DNA of 18,913 nt, taken from Spirochaetaceae bacterium. Lineage in GTDB: Bacteria > Spirochaetota > Spirochaetia > Treponematales > Breznakiellaceae. The stretch is taken from assembly GCA_031280455.1 (NCBI GenBank), contig JAITGR010000013.1:1-18913 (forward strand). The letters are read 5' to 3'. The position numbers were made by a program, and so were the translations under genes. Positions 7,201 to 16,900 of the stretch are shown piece after piece. The notes beneath the pieces were generated by a model. The model was not told the DNA's origin and did not search any database. It saw only the letters and a program-made list of their open reading frames with translations. How positions within the stretch are numbered: position 1 is the first letter of the stretch; each line of letters opens with the position of its first letter.

Positions 7201-10200
7201 TCCAGCACCTCCGCCAACGTTTTCTCACTCTCGGCATGCGCGTCCGGCCAGTACACCCCGCGAGGGTCGCGCGTGTCAAAAACCCGGGCGCGGCGTTCCG
7301 CTTCCAGTCCCACCATGTTCAGCATCGCCCCGCCGGCAGCGTTTTCCGCCGCCGCACCAGCCCGCGCTATCCAGTCCTCTTTCTCGCGCAGACCGGCGAG
7401 ATACGCCGTATCCCAGCCGTTCGACACCCGCTGATATTCCTCCAAAAACTGCTTTTGCCACAGCGTGTACCGCTCCCGCATCCGCTGCGCGCCCTTATAC
7501 CAATCCTCCCGCCCCCGCGAAAGAATCAGCGCGGCGGCACTTCTCCACGCGGCGTATTTCTGCGCTAAATCGCCCTGCTGAACCGCCCATTCCGCCTCGC
7601 GCGCCTGCAATTCGGCATCGTAGCGCGTCTGGTACGCCCGTTCAAGCAGATTCGTCAATTCGCGCGCGAGTGCGGCATATTCACCCGCATACGCCGCGCC
7701 GTCCTCCGTTATTTGCGCCATATTTTCCAAGAGCGCGCCGCCCAGATTGTTCAGGTGCGTTTTCCGCGCCGCCGCTTCGCGCCCAAACGCCGTGGTTATC
7801 GCCGCCTCCACACCCGTCTGCGTTTCCGCTCCATCGATAAACTGCGCGATTATTTGCCGTGCTTCATTTTGAGAAATCGTCCGCTGTCCGTCCGCCTCCG
7901 TCCACGCGCGCTCTACCGCCGCGACAGCATCGTGCCGCTTGTTCTTTGACCACAACGCCAGCGCCGAGACCGCATCCTGCGCGCTGGAGAACGCGGGCGC
8001 CGCATCATTGTGCATGTTTTCCCAATACATACGAATTTTTTGTATATCCTCCGGCGAAACACCAGCGGTTTGCAGCGACAACTCGACGCTTTCCCAGCCG
8101 GCAATTTCACCCGTGGAAACGGCGCCGGCAAGCGCGGCGAGCCGCTCGCACGACTTCTGGTATTCATCCAGCCCTTTTGCCGAAGCAGCCGCGTTATTGG
8201 AAATGCTATTCAAATCCTGTTCCAGCACCTTTTTATGCGCACGCACCTGGGACGCAAGTTCGCCGCGAGTATAGGCAATATCACTCAGCGATGCCAGCAT
8301 AATAATACCCATAACAAGCGCGACTGGATTCAATGCCATCGATGCAGCAAGTGAAATAATGCCCATCTTTCTTGTGTTGTCGTAATTTCTGGCAACCCTG
8401 TCGTGCGCGTGCTGGTATTCCGCCAGCGCCGACGCCATGCTGTCAAATCTTTTTGAAGCGCCGCCGCCCGCCATGCAGAGAATCGTGTAGAATTCCAGGT
8501 CTTTTTTTTCAGCGTCCGATAATCTTTCCCACTGCTTTTGCTGCTCGGCCAGCAGCGCGGCGCTGCTGTACGCGACATCTTCAACCTGCGTGTTGTCCCA
8601 GTTCGCCTTCATGTTACCCAGATTCCCCTCGAGCCCGCCCGCCGCGGCGTACTGATTGTCCAAAACAGAAAGATTGTTGGTGCTTTGCAGCGTCCGCACA
8701 AGATAATCGCGAGCCATGCCCCACTGCTGCAGCTTGTCCAGACTCGTAAGGTACCCGCCAAGACGCCGGCTTAATGCACGCACCTGAAGCTCGAATTCCG
8801 CCGACTTTCGGGTCTCGCTGCCCCGTTTCTCGCCGTCCTCGAAGTACGCCGTCAGAGCCTGGGCGGAAGCGCCGCTCTGGCCGGACACCACAAATCCGGC
8901 GTCCCTGTTGAAACACAGGCGGCCTTCGGCATCTGTTGTGATAATATCCATAAGCACCCAGGATTCTTTTTCCGCGGGCGGACTTTCGCGTATACTGCCG
9001 CTATCCATGTATCCGGCCATTGCCGAATGGCTTTCGTAGTACGAAGCGTATAATTTGTCGTTCTTTACCGTTTCTTTTTTTATAGCCTCCAGCAGCACAT
9101 CGCGCACCTTCAGCGTGAACATCATGCGTTCAAAACTTTGTTTATATTCGTTATATACACGCTGATACTCGCTGTCGCTGAATGTGCGCCGCGTTTCACC
9201 GCCCGGGTACATATCGCGCAGCGCCGCAAGAACTATTTCTGAACGTTCGACGCGCTGCCGGCAGTACACAAGTTCTTCCGCCGGACTACGGTACTGAAGC
9301 GCGGCGGCAGCCTCCTGCGGCGGGGTTTCGCCGTTATGCAGATACGACGTCGCGGCCCACCGGCGGACAGCGTCCTGTTTTTCGTACTCAAAACGCGCCG
9401 CTTCCAGCGCTTCGTACAGCGTTTTCGCCTGGGCATACCGCGCGTCGTAGGCGTTTCCCGCCGACTGGAAACCGCCGGCGGCAGCAGCGTATGCCTCCAG
9501 CGCCAGCGTATACTCGCCGCGCGGCGCTTCAGCGCCGCCCTCCCCCGTGCCGCCGGCGGTGTATGCTTTTATTTTCACGTCAATTGCGCGCATCTCATCC
9601 TGAATTACATGATGCTGAGACTTCGCAAGCTGGTATGCGTTTGAAAGCCGGACTATTTCTGTTTTAAGTGCATCGCCGTATAATGTATAATTATTGAGTA
9701 TATTTTTTTCCGTGTTAAATGAATCTTTATACGCATACTGCACGTACGGCACCGCGGAATCGTCCCAGAGCAGCGCGGTATCTTCAATATACCGCTGTGC
9801 CGCCGTTTGTATATCTTCGTCTGTGTTCCAAAAATCGCTGCCGTTCAGCTTTTGCAGAACGGCGTTAAAACGCGCCGTGGCAAAACGCGCCGCTTCCGCC
9901 ATGTCGGCAAGCACGCCTTCCTGGTAACTTGCCGCCGCCTGTATGCCCACAAGCGCCTCTGGCGTGCCGGTTACGCCAAGCGCAAGCCGCTCTTCTTCTT
10001 CCTTGTTCTGGTTGTATTCGCCGAGGTTTTCTTCCGTTATAACCTGCCGCCAATGACCCGCGCCGGCCCGCGCAGCTTCTTCCCGCTGCGTCTCGATGCT
10101 TAAAAGCAGCGTGTACTGTATACTGGCATATTCAGGGATGCCGCCGTCCGCCGGCTCCCCGCCGGAGGGAAACGCCGTCAGCATCGCGCGGATTGCCTCT

Positions 10201-13200
10201 GAACTGGCTGTGTATGTATAATTTTCATACACAATTTTTGCCGCCATGTATTCAATGAATGCCTGCATCCAATCGGCAAACTCGGCATACACCACCGCCG
10301 GCAGATTCTTGAATTGCTCGTCCAACTGCCGCAAAAACCGCGCGGCGCTTACGGTAACATCGGCGGCAGAATCCCTGCGCGCGGCCAAAACACTGGCAGC
10401 CACTGTTACATCGGGCAGGAAAACCGCTTCGTTCTGCCCCTCGCCGCCGGAAGTAAACGGCACACCGTACTCTGCAAAAACCGCGCCTAGCCGCGCAAGC
10501 GCCAGGTCTTTTTCTTCGCGCGCAACCGCGCCCGCATGTGTGCCTGCCTCCCAGTACGCCAGAAAAAGAGCGGCAGCTTTTTCATACTGAACGGCGACCG
10601 TTCCGGCGTTGGAAATTTTTATATACACCGGCACACCAGCGCCGTCTTCAGTCAAAAAATCGTTCAGGCGGTTTTCCGCCTCCACCATGACCTCGTTCAA
10701 CGCGCCGTACAGGCCGCCTGCCAAAAACGCGCGCTCCAGCGCGGCGCTGAGCGGCCCGCCGGACGCTTCCTCGTACCATTCCCGCGTACTGGCCGCGCTT
10801 AAAAGCCGCAGCGCGGCGAGCCGTCCGTCCAGCCGCGCCCGCGCCGTCTCTTTGGCAAAAGCCGCCGCGCTTTGGATTTTTTCGTTATACAGCCGCACCA
10901 GCGCGGCGCGCTCTTCCGCGTAGTCCCATGCCTCGTATGCGGCGACAATCTCGGCAAGCGCCGCCCGCTCGTCCGCCGCGCCGCCGGAAGCGCCCGCATC
11001 CTCCGGTGCGCCCGCATCCTCCGGCGCGCCCGCATCCTCTGATGCGGCGGCCTCCGCCTCCAGCGCCGCGCAACGCGCCCGCGCCGCCTCGTATGCCGCC
11101 GTTCGCTCCAGCCAAAGCGCGTCCAATTCCGCGGCGGCACCGTCGCGCTCCCGCATAAAGTACGCAATCGTCTGATAGTACGAATCCTGCTCCGCAAGAC
11201 CGTACTCATCGGCAGATGCGTACACACTCGCCGCATCGGGCGGAACCTGTATCGCGTCCCACGCCTTGTTCAACTCGTCCAGCGACGGCGCGTCCTCGCC
11301 GCCCTGTATCAGTTTTTTTAACGCCAGAGCCCGCCCTTCCAGCACCTGCGCGCAGCCCAGCGCGTATGCTTTTTCTATATACGCATTGTACACGGCATCG
11401 CTGCCGGTTTTGCTCCGCTGCGCGCTGTTTTCCAGCAGCTCTTTGTATTTTGCCGCAATATCGTTCAGGATATACGTGTTGTCATCCATTTTAAGCAGCG
11501 ACGTGTACAACGAATACTGCGCGTTCATTTCGGCAAGCTCGCCGTCGGCCTTTTCCAGCCGTCCGCGCGCCGCCGCAAGCGCGTCCTTCGCCTGCGCCAC
11601 AGCGCCGGCCTCCGCGTTCAGACTGCTCTGCGCCGCCTCGAACGCGGCAAGCGCGCTGTCGTACGCAGCCTTCGCGCCCTGCCATGCCGCCACACCCTCG
11701 GAGTCCGTTACACGATTCGCCGTCAAATCCCGCGCATACTGGTCTACCGCGCGGGCGATTTCCAGCCGCTTCGCCCAATATCCGGCGACCGCCCGCGCGC
11801 GAATCAGTTCAATCTGGTACTCATCCAGATTAAAATCCTCGCTGGAAACGCCGTTTTGCAGAACATCAACCAGCGCGCCGGAACCCATGACAACACTAAA
11901 TTCATTAACCAGCACCTCCCGCGCGGCAACAGCCTTTGTATAGTATTCGCCATAAATACGCGCCCATGTTTTTATTTCCGCCTCCGCATTGGTATCGTTC
12001 CGGCTGCGGCGCTCTGTTTTGGATTGCATCAATCTTTTATTTGTACGCACATGCTCCGAATGTGCGTTTATACGTTTTTCTAAAGCCTGAATCTCTTTTT
12101 TAAGAGCTGTTTTATCGTAGTACTTTGTTTTTACATTTGCCCGCTCCGCCTGTTCAACAATTTCAGCCGCTTCAGATTCTTCTGTATACGCAATTCTTTC
12201 ATACGAATCATCTGACTTGGAAAAAGATAAAATCCGGTTCTTCTCCGCCAGCTCCACCCGCAGCGTATTTATGGTGTTATTTAATTCAGCGTTAGCATCC
12301 TCTAAAATTTCTATCTCCGCCTGCAGTATATTTCTTTCTCGTTCACGCACACCGGCAAACCACTCATTGAATTCACCAGACGGACTTATACGCGGCGGCG
12401 TCCCGGCCTCTCCAAAACGCTGCCGCACTTCATCTATATTCGATTCGTATACAACAACTTTTTCCATCCAAAAGTCGATATTTTCCTGCGCGGCGGCGAC
12501 AATCCCCCCCGCCGTAAGATAACTTGTAACATACGCCTCGGCACGCGCCCTGCCGCTTTCGCCGCGAAGCGCCGCGTCACGCGCAAACTCGGCCTTCGCT
12601 TCGCCAATCGCACGCCGCACATTTTCTGAAGCATCCTTAAAAATCTTTTCGCCCGAATCAAAGAGCGCCCGCGCCGATGCCTCCCAGCGCTGTTTTTCCG
12701 CCTCAATCCGGCCAAACGCCCCCGCCCAGGCCTCCTCGCCCGCCTGCCACTGCCGGCCTGCCTCCTGCTCCCACTCGACACGGCGGACAAAAAAGCGCTC
12801 CTCCGCCTCCTCCCAGGCCTTGAGCCCGCGGTTAAACTGCTCCTGGTACTGCGCAAGCCAGTCCGCGCCCAGCACGGCAAGACTGCCCGTTCCGGCCTCC
12901 GCCGCCGCAATCTGCTCCTCCAGCGCGGCAATCCCCTGCGCGCACACCGCCTCCGCCGCGTATATCAATTCACCAGCCACAACAGCAGCCGCCTCGCTTT
13001 CACTTTTACCGCGCAAACTTTGGCTGTCGGCAACACGGCGCGAAACAAAAAGGCTGTCCTCGCGTCCGGCTATAAGCGCAAGCTCACGCCGCAAAACCCG
13101 CGTTGTCGCCTGCGCCGCATCTTCCAAAAGCGCCCCCAGATGCGCGCGCCGCTCCTCGTCAATATACGCAAGCAGCTCCGGGAACACATACTCCAGCCTG

Positions 13201-13760
13201 TTGTGATATTCCTGTATATATGATTCTTTTTTTGATGTAAGTATATTTTCTATATATACTCTATCTTCGTATACATTTCTTTCTTCAGGCCGAATCAGCC
13301 TGGCATCTCCGGTCTCGGCGCTCAAAAGAATATCGCCGTTTTCATCAACATGATAGTACATGCCAAGCAGTTCAGCTTCCGACTCAGCGGCAAACCGGAA
13401 CACCGCGTCGGACACCGCGCCGCGCAAAAAACGCGCTTCAATCCACAACGCATAGCGGCGCTCAAGTTCCGCGTCCGACCACGCGTCAAGCTGCTCGCGC
13501 GCCGCTTCCAGCTCCCCGCCGCCGGCCTCCCCCAGCAAATCGCCGGCCATGCGCTCCCAGGCGGCTTTGGCAAAAACCACGCCCGCACGGGCCTTTTCCA
13601 GCCACTTTTCCGGCGTCAGCTCCCTGTCCGCGCCGTTAAAATGATAGTCAAACGAAGCGCGGTCAAAACCCCGCACGCCGGAAAAACCCTGCGCGCCTAC
13701 ATTCGCCGCAAAACAAACCAGCAGCAGCGCCGCTGTAACTCTATTTTTTATACAATACAT
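4209..13760 (-). CDS. Giant exported protein with helical stalk and C-terminal papain-like hydrolase-type domain
   Basis: This is one uninterrupted 3183-residue frame. The start is ATG 13760, with AAGGGG 5 bases upstream and a signal peptide (MYCIKNR, hydrophobic AALLLVCFAA, cleavage near NVGA-QGF at 23). An upstream in-frame start at 13796 would put 12 polar residues before the signal peptide. Residues about 24-1790 are Ala/Glu/Arg-rich helix, probably coiled coil, with a short EDAGAP repeat near 905-923. A hydrophobic pair of helices lies at about 1800-1830, and more helix runs to about 2290. Residues about 2460-2550 are Gly-rich and hydrophobic, like the segment before toxin domains; about 2667-2690 is beta-like (LLELSIGNTGVKAGAG). 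The last ~300 codons are AT-rich. The tail has C3054 (GYVCTSFG), H3123 (TGGHVGFVKF) and H3139-N3140 (VILHNGF), the order expected of a CHAP or NlpC/P60 cysteine hydrolase. The architecture suggests a polymorphic toxin or surface protein, possibly akin to Leptospira giant proteins; the function is inferred. Confidence 0.93.
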   Translation of the reverse strand: MYCIKNRVTAALLLVCFAANVGAQGFSGVRGFDRASFDYHFNGADRELTPEKWLEKARAGVVFAKAAWERMAGDLLGEAGGGELEAAREQLDAWSDAELERRYALWIEARFLRGAVSDAVFRFAAESEAELLGMYYHVDENGDILLSAETGDARLIRPEERNVYEDRVYIENILTSKKESYIQEYHNRLEYVFPELLAYIDEERRAHLGALLEDAAQATTRVLRRELALIAGREDSLFVSRRVADSQSLRGKSESEAAAVVAGELIYAAEAVCAQGIAALEEQIAAAEAGTGSLAVLGADWLAQYQEQFNRGLKAWEEAEERFFVRRVEWEQEAGRQWQAGEEAWAGAFGRIEAEKQRWEASARALFDSGEKIFKDASENVRRAIGEAKAEFARDAALRGESGRARAEAYVTSYLTAGGIVAAAQENIDFWMEKVVVYESNIDEVRQRFGEAGTPPRISPSGEFNEWFAGVRERERNILQAEIEILEDANAELNNTINTLRVELAEKNRILSFSKSDDSYERIAYTEESEAAEIVEQAERANVKTKYYDKTALKKEIQALEKRINAHSEHVRTNKRLMQSKTERRSRNDTNAEAEIKTWARIYGEYYTKAVAAREVLVNEFSVVMGSGALVDVLQNGVSSEDFNLDEYQIELIRARAVAGYWAKRLEIARAVDQYARDLTANRVTDSEGVAAWQGAKAAYDSALAAFEAAQSSLNAEAGAVAQAKDALAAARGRLEKADGELAEMNAQYSLYTSLLKMDDNTYILNDIAAKYKELLENSAQRSKTGSDAVYNAYIEKAYALGCAQVLEGRALALKKLIQGGEDAPSLDELNKAWDAIQVPPDAASVYASADEYGLAEQDSYYQTIAYFMRERDGAAAELDALWLERTAAYEAARARCAALEAEAAASEDAGAPEDAGAPEDAGASGGAADERAALAEIVAAYEAWDYAEERAALVRLYNEKIQSAAAFAKETARARLDGRLAALRLLSAASTREWYEEASGGPLSAALERAFLAGGLYGALNEVMVEAENRLNDFLTEDGAGVPVYIKISNAGTVAVQYEKAAALFLAYWEAGTHAGAVAREEKDLALARLGAVFAEYGVPFTSGGEGQNEAVFLPDVTVAASVLAARRDSAADVTVSAARFLRQLDEQFKNLPAVVYAEFADWMQAFIEYMAAKIVYENYTYTASSEAIRAMLTAFPSGGEPADGGIPEYASIQYTLLLSIETQREEAARAGAGHWRQVITEENLGEYNQNKEEEERLALGVTGTPEALVGIQAAASYQEGVLADMAEAARFATARFNAVLQKLNGSDFWNTDEDIQTAAQRYIEDTALLWDDSAVPYVQYAYKDSFNTEKNILNNYTLYGDALKTEIVRLSNAYQLAKSQHHVIQDEMRAIDVKIKAYTAGGTGEGGAEAPRGEYTLALEAYAAAAGGFQSAGNAYDARYAQAKTLYEALEAARFEYEKQDAVRRWAATSYLHNGETPPQEAAAALQYRSPAEELVYCRQRVERSEIVLAALRDMYPGGETRRTFSDSEYQRVYNEYKQSFERMMFTLKVRDVLLEAIKKETVKNDKLYASYYESHSAMAGYMDSGSIRESPPAEKESWVLMDIITTDAEGRLCFNRDAGFVVSGQSGASAQALTAYFEDGEKRGSETRKSAEFELQVRALSRRLGGYLTSLDKLQQWGMARDYLVRTLQSTNNLSVLDNQYAAAGGLEGNLGNMKANWDNTQVEDVAYSSAALLAEQQKQWERLSDAEKKDLEFYTILCMAGGGASKRFDSMASALAEYQHAHDRVARNYDNTRKMGIISLAASMALNPVALVMGIIMLASLSDIAYTRGELASQVRAHKKVLEQDLNSISNNAAASAKGLDEYQKSCERLAALAGAVSTGEIAGWESVELSLQTAGVSPEDIQKIRMYWENMHNDAAPAFSSAQDAVSALALWSKNKRHDAVAAVERAWTEADGQRTISQNEARQIIAQFIDGAETQTGVEAAITTAFGREAAARKTHLNNLGGALLENMAQITEDGAAYAGEYAALARELTNLLERAYQTRYDAELQAREAEWAVQQGDLAQKYAAWRSAAALILSRGREDWYKGAQRMRERYTLWQKQFLEEYQRVSNGWDTAYLAGLREKEDWIARAGAAAENAAGGAMLNMVGLEAERRARVFDTRDPRGVYWPDAHAESEKTLAEVLESAGIAYLGQAFDALGGVAHTAAPRLLRGLGGGGTWDAGLVQHQARQLAQAANKTLAEREAKRLAETVRRTAEYAIAGVYKSIDKQNENFDESMNKTFIYDGRWSRNGKSYVKDVLIDSSLLEGPITERASVEVYKYYEHIGTFAIPQYLNPENLKGLEAFAIQNLIERMQKEVREFSQSIFGSGAEEKEGEDRAKGLFEKHIGEAAKPRGKSTPDMSRGEMFSGDGSRGEGELGRLFQEYIYWNIREGAGVAAMNTAMWEKNLWHKKPGDWFDPPSIKSVASIALQVAGTLAGGGLAGVFIGLIDDALFAALDVAVGYKDPLEAGFEFGKQALLAVATNQIGAFYNGASASIGGGVSGMFGKGVLAMHQTVTTGVVTSAIGAVQYSTGGGLSFSRERFNAGVEGSFKNALTAGVTAFSGEALNYVNMGDALSKVTGFSSMNIEDVTKLNSTIGGLAGQTVGYAAWGDDFKFNLLNTGKLGESDGMGLLELSIGNTGVKAGAGSGGLDVSLGAISSVVRGAIVWDTNNQIQAYARREQLDIATTLRTQYGFGDEAQRTQLQSILQGNTLVGTAEGAGAVAQTFMQDGKRVVNLAGYRAGMSTAEQLELGITLGHEAYRNGIVDEQNAAETRAAVRGHTGFMLRMASDKMYIGTVAALLGNNANLQNDLAAYNSGAEGFNAYVDANYDSSADYWRLIKNKNGEVVKILDDGDYEHATIVNENGEEESKYNLDKSSLSRQLAEIAGIDKGDMNALMQASGLDYKAGTGWYAKNEGAKYTPVAEKTPEIEKAAGKPNIIEAVGNFIGDKVSKLFEKIKGLGVRQDNQESNAENKDIPNKETSYEEVFEKLLKNAEKNKLLGRQYGKDGYVCTSFGRELLELSGYNADAYLPSLSVVSSMNELAKRDGENDMDFITTQIGTNPGEGTYMFYKKYDNGTGGHVGFVKFDANGNAVILHNGFLGKDSNNKTTEGVGVYKRGNSDLDTFFTNDKKYRIQYRRSA
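10990..11043 (-). repeat. Three 18-base tandem repeats inside the giant gene
   Basis: Three units of 18 bases (10990-11007, 11008-11025, 11026-11043), with core GCGCCCGCATCCTC on the plus strand, encode EDAGAP-type hexapeptides at about residues 905-923. The first two units differ by one base; the third is degenerate at its end. The period is a multiple of three, so copy-number changes keep the frame. It probably encodes a flexible linker between helical parts. Confidence 0.9.
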
Positions 13761-13765
13761 GCGTT

Positions 13766-13771
13766 CCCCTT
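13766..13771 (-). promoter_or_regulatory. Ribosome-binding site of the giant gene
   Basis: On the minus strand AAGGGG is followed by AACGC and ATG 13760. Together with the signal peptide that begins at this ATG, it supports 13760 rather than 13796 as the start. Confidence 0.75.
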
Positions 13772-13900
13772 GCCGGAGAACTCTGTCCCAAACCACAGGA
13801 CTTCTTACCTACGCTTTTGATACACTTCACATTTTTATATATACACGCCGAATATGCACAGCGCTTTATTCATATTCTGTTTGTTGCATTTTTGGGCGCA

Positions 13901-13955
13901 TTTTTGCTGCGCAAAAACCGCGCTATCCGCTCCAATCTTTTTGCTGCGCAAAAAG
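13901..13955. repeat. Two copies of a short palindrome between the RND operon and the giant gene
   Basis: TTTTTGCTGCGCAAAAA occurs at 13901-13917 and, extended by one C/G pair, at 13937-13955. Each folds on itself (TTTTTGC/GCAAAAA). They lie 12 to 66 bases after the stop codon of the second RND gene. Stems are AT-rich with no separate T-run, so they are poor terminators by the usual rules. The rest of the 206-base gap has a TATATA near 13837-13842 that could belong to a promoter of the giant gene, but no matching -35 box is clear. Confidence 0.7.
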
Positions 13956-13966
13956 TATTTCCGCTT

Positions 13967-16900
13967 CTATCGCTTGCGCGTTCCGTGCCGGGAATTTTTT
14001 CCGCTCCACTGCCGCCGCCTTTCAACCAGGCGCAGCAGCGCCGGAACAAGCATAATCGCACATACATACGAAGCCGCTACACCAAGCGCCGTTATCGCGG
14101 CAAGCGCGCGCACAAGCATATTCGTGTTTTCGCGCAGAAACAGAAACGGCAGCGCCGCCGCGATTGTCGTCAGCGTCGTTATCGACAAAACATTCACGCG
14201 GCGGCGTACGGCGGTGTATACAAAACCAAAACACCAGGGCGCGCGGCGGCTTCTGCCGTACAACTCCCCGGCAGTAATAACCGCCGCGTTCACCGCGAGG
14301 CCGCACACCGCGATAAACGCGCAGACACTGGCCGCGTTCACCGTTCCGCCGGCCATGGCCAGCACCAACGCGCAGAAGGCAGCGGACGACGGAACGACCG
14401 CCAGCACGAGGAGCGGCAGCACAAACGATTCGTGCACCGCCGCGATAATCATGTAACACAACAGCAGCGCCAAAATAAAATAAAAGCCGCCTGCCGAAAG
14501 CGCGCGGGCGTTTTCCACAGCCTCGCGGTCAAATTCCGCGCAATACCCCGCCGGCATTTCAATTTTGGCGATTTCCCGCATCACCACGGCCCGCAGTTTG
14601 CGCGCGGAAACAGGCGGCGTCCGAATCGTAACACCGGCGCAGCGGCGGCGCTCCTCCCGCCGTATGCTCGATTCGGCAGTCTCCTCGCTCTGGCGCATAA
14701 CGGCGGAAAGCGGCAGCGCTCGTGAAACGCCGTCGTACAACGCCATATCTTCCACGTCCTTTCTGCGCGGCATATCGGCGGAAATCCCCTTTACCCGCAC
14801 GTCCATTTCGCCGCCCATACCCCCCGCCGCTCCGCCGGTACGCCGCTTGTACGCGACCGGCCCGTGCACCGCGCGGCGCAGCTCGCCAGCCAGGTGCCCG
14901 TACTGTACCGGTCTGCCACAGGCGGCGCTCATCTGCGCCAACACCGCGCGATTGGGCGTAAAAAGCAGCTTCGTGCCGCCTTCCTTAAAATTCAACACCG
15001 CCTCGTGTACCAACGGAATAGCGGCGGCGGCAAAAGCGATTTCCCTGGCCAGCGCGCGGCACGTTTTCTCATCGCCGCCGGTTACGCTGATGTTCCAGTT
15101 CCGGCTTTCGCGGCCAGCCTCGGCTATGTAGACAAAGCCGCCTTCCGGCGCGTTGCCGCGGACAATTTCGCGCACTGTTTTCGCGTCCAGCGCCCTGGGG
15201 TCAAACGTTATCAACACGGAGGCCGAGCCAGTCCGCGCGCCGGTTTGAACATTTTTTACCCCCGCACGCGCGCTCATCGCGTATGCCCAGTCTGCCAGGC
15301 GGCTGTCGGCTTCCTGCGCCAGCAAACCGGCTTCAAACTCGACGCGGGCGTACACCGAATCTTCGCTCGCATCGTAGCCGGTATCCACGCCCGCGAGCGC
15401 GAGGGCCAGAGCGCCGGCGCAGCACACGCCGCCCGCCGCCGCGATAACCAGGCGCGGCCTGTGGTACGCCAGGGCGAGCGCGCGGGCAAACAGGCGGCGG
15501 CCCCCGCGCCGGAGGCCGCGACAAGCGGGTACACGCCACACCCGATGCGGGCGCTCTGGGGAGGCGGCGGGGGCTTTGTCCAAAACGGCAAGAAATACCG
15601 GCGGCAGCAAAAAGAGCGCCGCGGCCAGGGAAGCGGCCGTTACGCAGGCAATAGCGACGGCTATCATCGTTATGCCGCCGCCGCCGTACGGCGTGCCAAA
15701 CGGCAGCAGCCCCAGCGGAACGAGCGCGATGATTGTCGTTGCCGCCCCGCACACCAGCTCGCCGCGCAGTTTGGCGACCTTGCGCGTACCGTGGCGCGCA
15801 AGTTGTTCGGCACTCAAAAGACAGGCATCGACCGCGGCTCCCAGCCCCGTGGATATGCCGGCAAGGGCTGTTTTTGAAAGATTGTGGCCTAAAAGTACCA
15901 GTAACGCGGCGGCGAACACGCACATAACCGGTATCGCGGCGGCAAGCACGAGGGCGCGGCGCAGACCACCACGACCGGAATTTCGGCCTATGCAAAACGA
16001 AAGCAGCGCAACCGCGGCGGCGGCCTGCAATGCGGCACGGCACACCGAGCGGAACGAGCGTGCTTCGCTCTCGCCGAGGTCGGCCAGTACCGTCCAGCGC
16101 AGGTCTGCCAGTTCGGGCTTTTTCAGCAGGGCTTTAATGGCCGCCGACAGTCTGCCCATATCGCAGCCGTCCGCCGGAATGACCGACACCAGCGCCGCGT
16201 TTTTCCCGTTTAGCCGCGCCAGAATATCGGGCTGCCGCTCCCGCCGGACGACTGCCGCGACAGCGCCCAGCGCCGTCGAACCGCCGCCGGCCAGCGGTAT
16301 GCGGGCGCTTTCCAACTCGACGGTGTTCCGGCTGCGGCCGTCGACAACCAGCGGAATTTCGGCTTCAGCTTCCTTTATAACGCCCGCCGGAAACAGGCCG
16401 TCGTTTTCCGCCAGCGCGCGCGCCACATCAAAGGCGGTCAACTTTTCACCCAGCGCCTTGTTTTTAAGCGTTACGACAATTTCGTCCTGGCCGGCACCCG
16501 AAAGCTCCACATCCGCGACTCCTTCAAGGCTTAAAAACGCCGGTTTTATTACTTTTTCGGGAAGGTCGCCCCGCACAGGACTGCCGTCTCCGTAAAATAC
16601 GGCCGCCGTCCACGCCGGCAGCCGGCTTTCCGAGGCCGACACCAACTCCGGCCTTTGCGCGCTGGCCGGAAGTTTTTCATAGACGCGCTGCGCCGCCTCG
16701 CGCACCGCCTCGTATCTCCCCGCCGTTTTCGTGCCGCCCAGAAGCGGGGGCGGGCTCTTGAACACGACGTACGCGCGGGCGCTGCCGTTTTCGCTGGTGG
16801 TAACAACGCTCTTGACGTTTTCCAGCGCCTGCAGCGCGTCTTCCAGCGGAATTGCCACCCCGCGCTCCATTTCCCGCGCGTCAACGCCGTAGTGTTTGAT

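Noticed and set aside
6405..7840. Plus-strand frames of 387 and 309 codons opposite the giant gene
   Set aside because: They lie antisense to a continuous frame with a signal peptide and coherent protein-like composition, and their products are low-complexity Pro/Arg sequence.
13761..13796. Start of the giant protein at 13796
   Set aside because: It would place a polar stretch before the signal peptide and leaves the AAGGGG at 13766-13771 unused; ATG 13760 fits both.
14864..16595. Long plus-strand frames opposite the second RND gene (14864-15877 and 15576-16595, over 330 codons each)
   Set aside because: The minus strand here encodes a clear RND permease. In DNA this GC-rich the opposite frames stay open by chance, and their translations are Arg/Pro/Ala-rich with no recognisable domain.
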